Source: Bacteroidota bacterium (GTDB taxonomy: Bacteria; Bacteroidota; Bacteroidia; Flavobacteriales; Flavobacteriaceae). Taken from it: DNA of 7,946 bases. The notes beneath the pieces are model-generated. The model did no database searches. It was not told the origin of the DNA and saw only the letters and a list, made by a program, of their open reading frames with translations. Location: positions 1-7,946 of the forward strand of contig JAHZIZ010000155.1 of assembly GCA_022601215.1 (NCBI GenBank), written 5' to 3'. The position numbers were made by a program, and so were the translations under genes. Of the stretch, positions 7,092 through 7,946 are shown piece after piece (position 1 is the stretch's first letter; the number at the start of each line of letters is the position of its first letter).

Positions 7092-7415
7092 TTAACAACA
7101 TTTTTGTTCGGTGGTTTCAAAGAAGTCATGAAATAGACCTTTCAAAGTGGAAAGCTTTTCCTTGTGGATGGTATACAACTGACTTTTACCTTCATATTTG
7201 CTTTTTAGTAAGCCTGATTTTTTGATTACCTGAAGATGTTGCGAAGTCGTAGGTTGCGATAATCTAATTTTTTCTGAAATCTGCATGCATGAGCAACCTT
7301 CACAATCTCCAATGTAGTTGAGGATAGAAATTCGTGCAGGATGTGATAGTACCTTAGCAAGATCTGCTAATTGATTTACCTGGACCGAATGTAAAAAGCG
7401 TTTTGAAACTCCCAT
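7092..7415 (-). CDS. ArsR/SmtB-family transcriptional repressor of the arsenic operon
   Basis: A 107-residue winged-helix regulator starting at the ATG at 7415. LADLAKVLSHPARISILNYI (16-35) is the standard ArsR-family opening. MQISEKIRLSQPTTSQHLQV (44-63) forms the DNA-binding helix-turn-helix, and KSGLLKSKYEGKSQLYTIH (66-84) the wing. Possible arsenite ligands are C38, C41 and C43 (CEGCSC), close to but not identical with the ELCVCDLC site of classical ArsR, plus a terminal CC pair at 106-107. Such proteins bind the operon's own promoter and release it on binding arsenite or another thiophilic metal. The frame stays open a further 58 codons upstream, but that extension runs through the terminator and into the TM2 gene, so I reject it. 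An 18-bp palindrome lies 16 bases before the start codon. Confidence 0.92.
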   Translation of the reverse strand: MGVSKRFLHSVQVNQLADLAKVLSHPARISILNYIGDCEGCSCMQISEKIRLSQPTTSQHLQVIKKSGLLKSKYEGKSQLYTIHKEKLSTLKGLFHDFFETTEQKCC

Positions 7416-7430
7416 AGTATTTAATTTATA

Positions 7431-7448
7431 TATCGCAATATTACAATA
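7431..7448. promoter_or_regulatory. Candidate ArsR operator: 18-bp imperfect palindrome, with possible promoter
   Basis: TATCGCAATATTACAATA pairs at seven of nine positions (TAT, G and AAT against ATT, C and ATA). It lies between the upstream terminator and the arsR start codon, the expected place for an autoregulated ArsR operator. The minus strand over this site reads TAATATTG, one mismatch from the TAnnTTTG -7 element, so repressor binding here would block the promoter. Being very AT-rich, the palindrome could be partly chance. Confidence 0.5.
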
Positions 7449-7457
7449 ATATATCCT

Positions 7458-7493
7458 ATAAAAAAAGTCTTTGAAGAAATTTTCAAAGACTTT
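7458..7493 (-). terminator. Intrinsic terminator of the TM2-domain gene
   Basis: Perfect 12-bp inverted repeat (AAAGTCTTTGAA at 7464-7475 with its complement at 7482-7493) around a six-base loop, followed on the minus strand by a run of T residues (7458-7466 region). It begins eight bases after the TM2 stop codon and separates that gene from the ars promoter. It is the clearest non-coding element in the window. Confidence 0.9.
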
Positions 7494-7500
7494 AACTTTT

Positions 7501-7905
7501 TTAGAACCAAGGTTTTCTTCCTGCTTGGTACGTATTATAAAACTCTTCGTCACTCTTAGTGAGATACATAATTCCTTCAATAATTCCAATTACAGAGACA
7601 ATCATCGTTGGAATTCCACATAAGAACCACCCTACAACACCACATATTAACATGATAATACCTTCTTTTTGGTATCCTAGGATAAATTTGTGAATTCCTA
7701 ACCATCCTACAAAGATTCCTAACAAACCTGCTAGTAATTTCTTGTTTTCTCCATTATTAGTTGCTTGGTTCCAACTTTCTTTAAACTCATTGGCAGTATC
7801 TTTGGCATCTTCAGAGAATTCTTTGGCAGTTTCTTTTGCATCACCTGCAAGATCTTTTGCCTTGTCTTTTAAGTCGTCTCCTAGGTTGTTATTTTCTTCA
7901 GACAT
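7501..7905 (-). CDS. TM2-domain membrane protein with N-terminal 11-residue helical repeats
   Basis: A 134-residue protein in two parts. Residues 11-43 are three consecutive 11-residue repeats with no gap: DLKDKAKDLAG, DAKETAKEFSE, DAKDTANEFKE. Their highly charged, amphipathic pattern is like that of LEA, YtxH and apolipoprotein-type helices that lie on membranes or protect them. Residues about 56-115 form a TM2 domain: KKLLAGLLGIFVGWLGIHKF, then ILGYQKEGI, and two hydrophobic stretches separated by a short turn, typical for this family; the GIHKFILGY motif is the family hallmark. The end, YQAGRKPWF, is soluble. Function of bacterial TM2 proteins is not established. The start is the first ATG of the frame, at 7905. 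It has its own terminator and is therefore independent of the ars operon downstream. Confidence 0.88.
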   Translation of the reverse strand: MSEENNNLGDDLKDKAKDLAGDAKETAKEFSEDAKDTANEFKESWNQATNNGENKKLLAGLLGIFVGWLGIHKFILGYQKEGIIMLICGVVGWFLCGIPTMIVSVIGIIEGIMYLTKSDEEFYNTYQAGRKPWF

Positions 7906-7946
7906 AATTTTTTGCTTTGGTTTTTAGTAAGTTATAAATGTATAAA

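Noticed and set aside
7416..7589. 58-codon N-terminal extension of the ArsR frame, giving 165 residues
   Set aside because: It crosses the 12-bp-stem terminator and the 3' end of the TM2 gene in another frame, and the standard ArsR N-terminus begins at the ATG at 7415.
7906..7946. TACATTTA upstream of the TM2 gene as a -7 element
   Set aside because: One mismatch to TAnnTTTG in very AT-rich sequence at the window edge, and the -33 region is not visible.

Overview
The window looks like an ordinary, AT-rich chromosomal stretch from a member of the Bacteroidota, most likely a marine flavobacterium. The reasons are the protein families (DUF6090, DUF6428, a truncated SusC/TonB-type 'carboxypeptidase-regulatory plus barrel' receptor, a flavobacterial DUF1624 acyltransferase), near absence of Shine-Dalgarno sites, and two TAnnTTTG-type -7 promoter elements upstream of start codons. 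Every gene I can support lies on the minus strand, so transcription runs from high to low coordinates. No tRNA, rRNA, CRISPR, insertion sequence or phage gene was seen. The longest gene-free gap is 193 bases (5487-5679), so nothing longer than 300 bases is unexplained.

Reading in the direction of transcription: at 7501-7905 lies a small TM2-domain membrane protein whose soluble N-terminus is three 11-residue repeats; it ends in a perfect 12-bp-stem terminator. Next is a compact arsenic operon (7415 down to 5680): an ArsR-family repressor with a palindromic operator candidate just upstream, a DUF6428 protein with a cysteine-rich tail, and one 300-residue reading frame that joins a GNAT acetyltransferase (ArsN1/phosphinothricin-acetyltransferase type) to a thioredoxin-type arsenate reductase ArsC. 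No arsenite efflux pump is present in the operon.

After a 193-base gap with a promoter candidate comes a two-gene cell-surface O-acylation pair: an SGNH-hydrolase-like membrane-anchored protein and, 2 bases later, an AlgI/DltB-type MBOAT acyltransferase. A DUF1304 small membrane protein follows 58 bases downstream. Then comes a remnant of an outer-membrane receptor (signal peptide plus regulatory-like domain only, 116 residues), which runs directly into a DUF1624/heparan-glucosaminide-acetyltransferase-like integral membrane protein. Last are a DUF6090 single-pass membrane protein and, running off the left edge, the first 25 codons of a small conserved flavobacterial protein.

The parts most worth a second look are the acetyltransferase-ArsC fusion in an efflux-less arsenic operon with cysteine-rich companions, the truncated receptor fused in arrangement to the acyltransferase gene, and the 11-mer repeats on the TM2 protein. 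The rest is ordinary housekeeping or accessory flavobacterial content.
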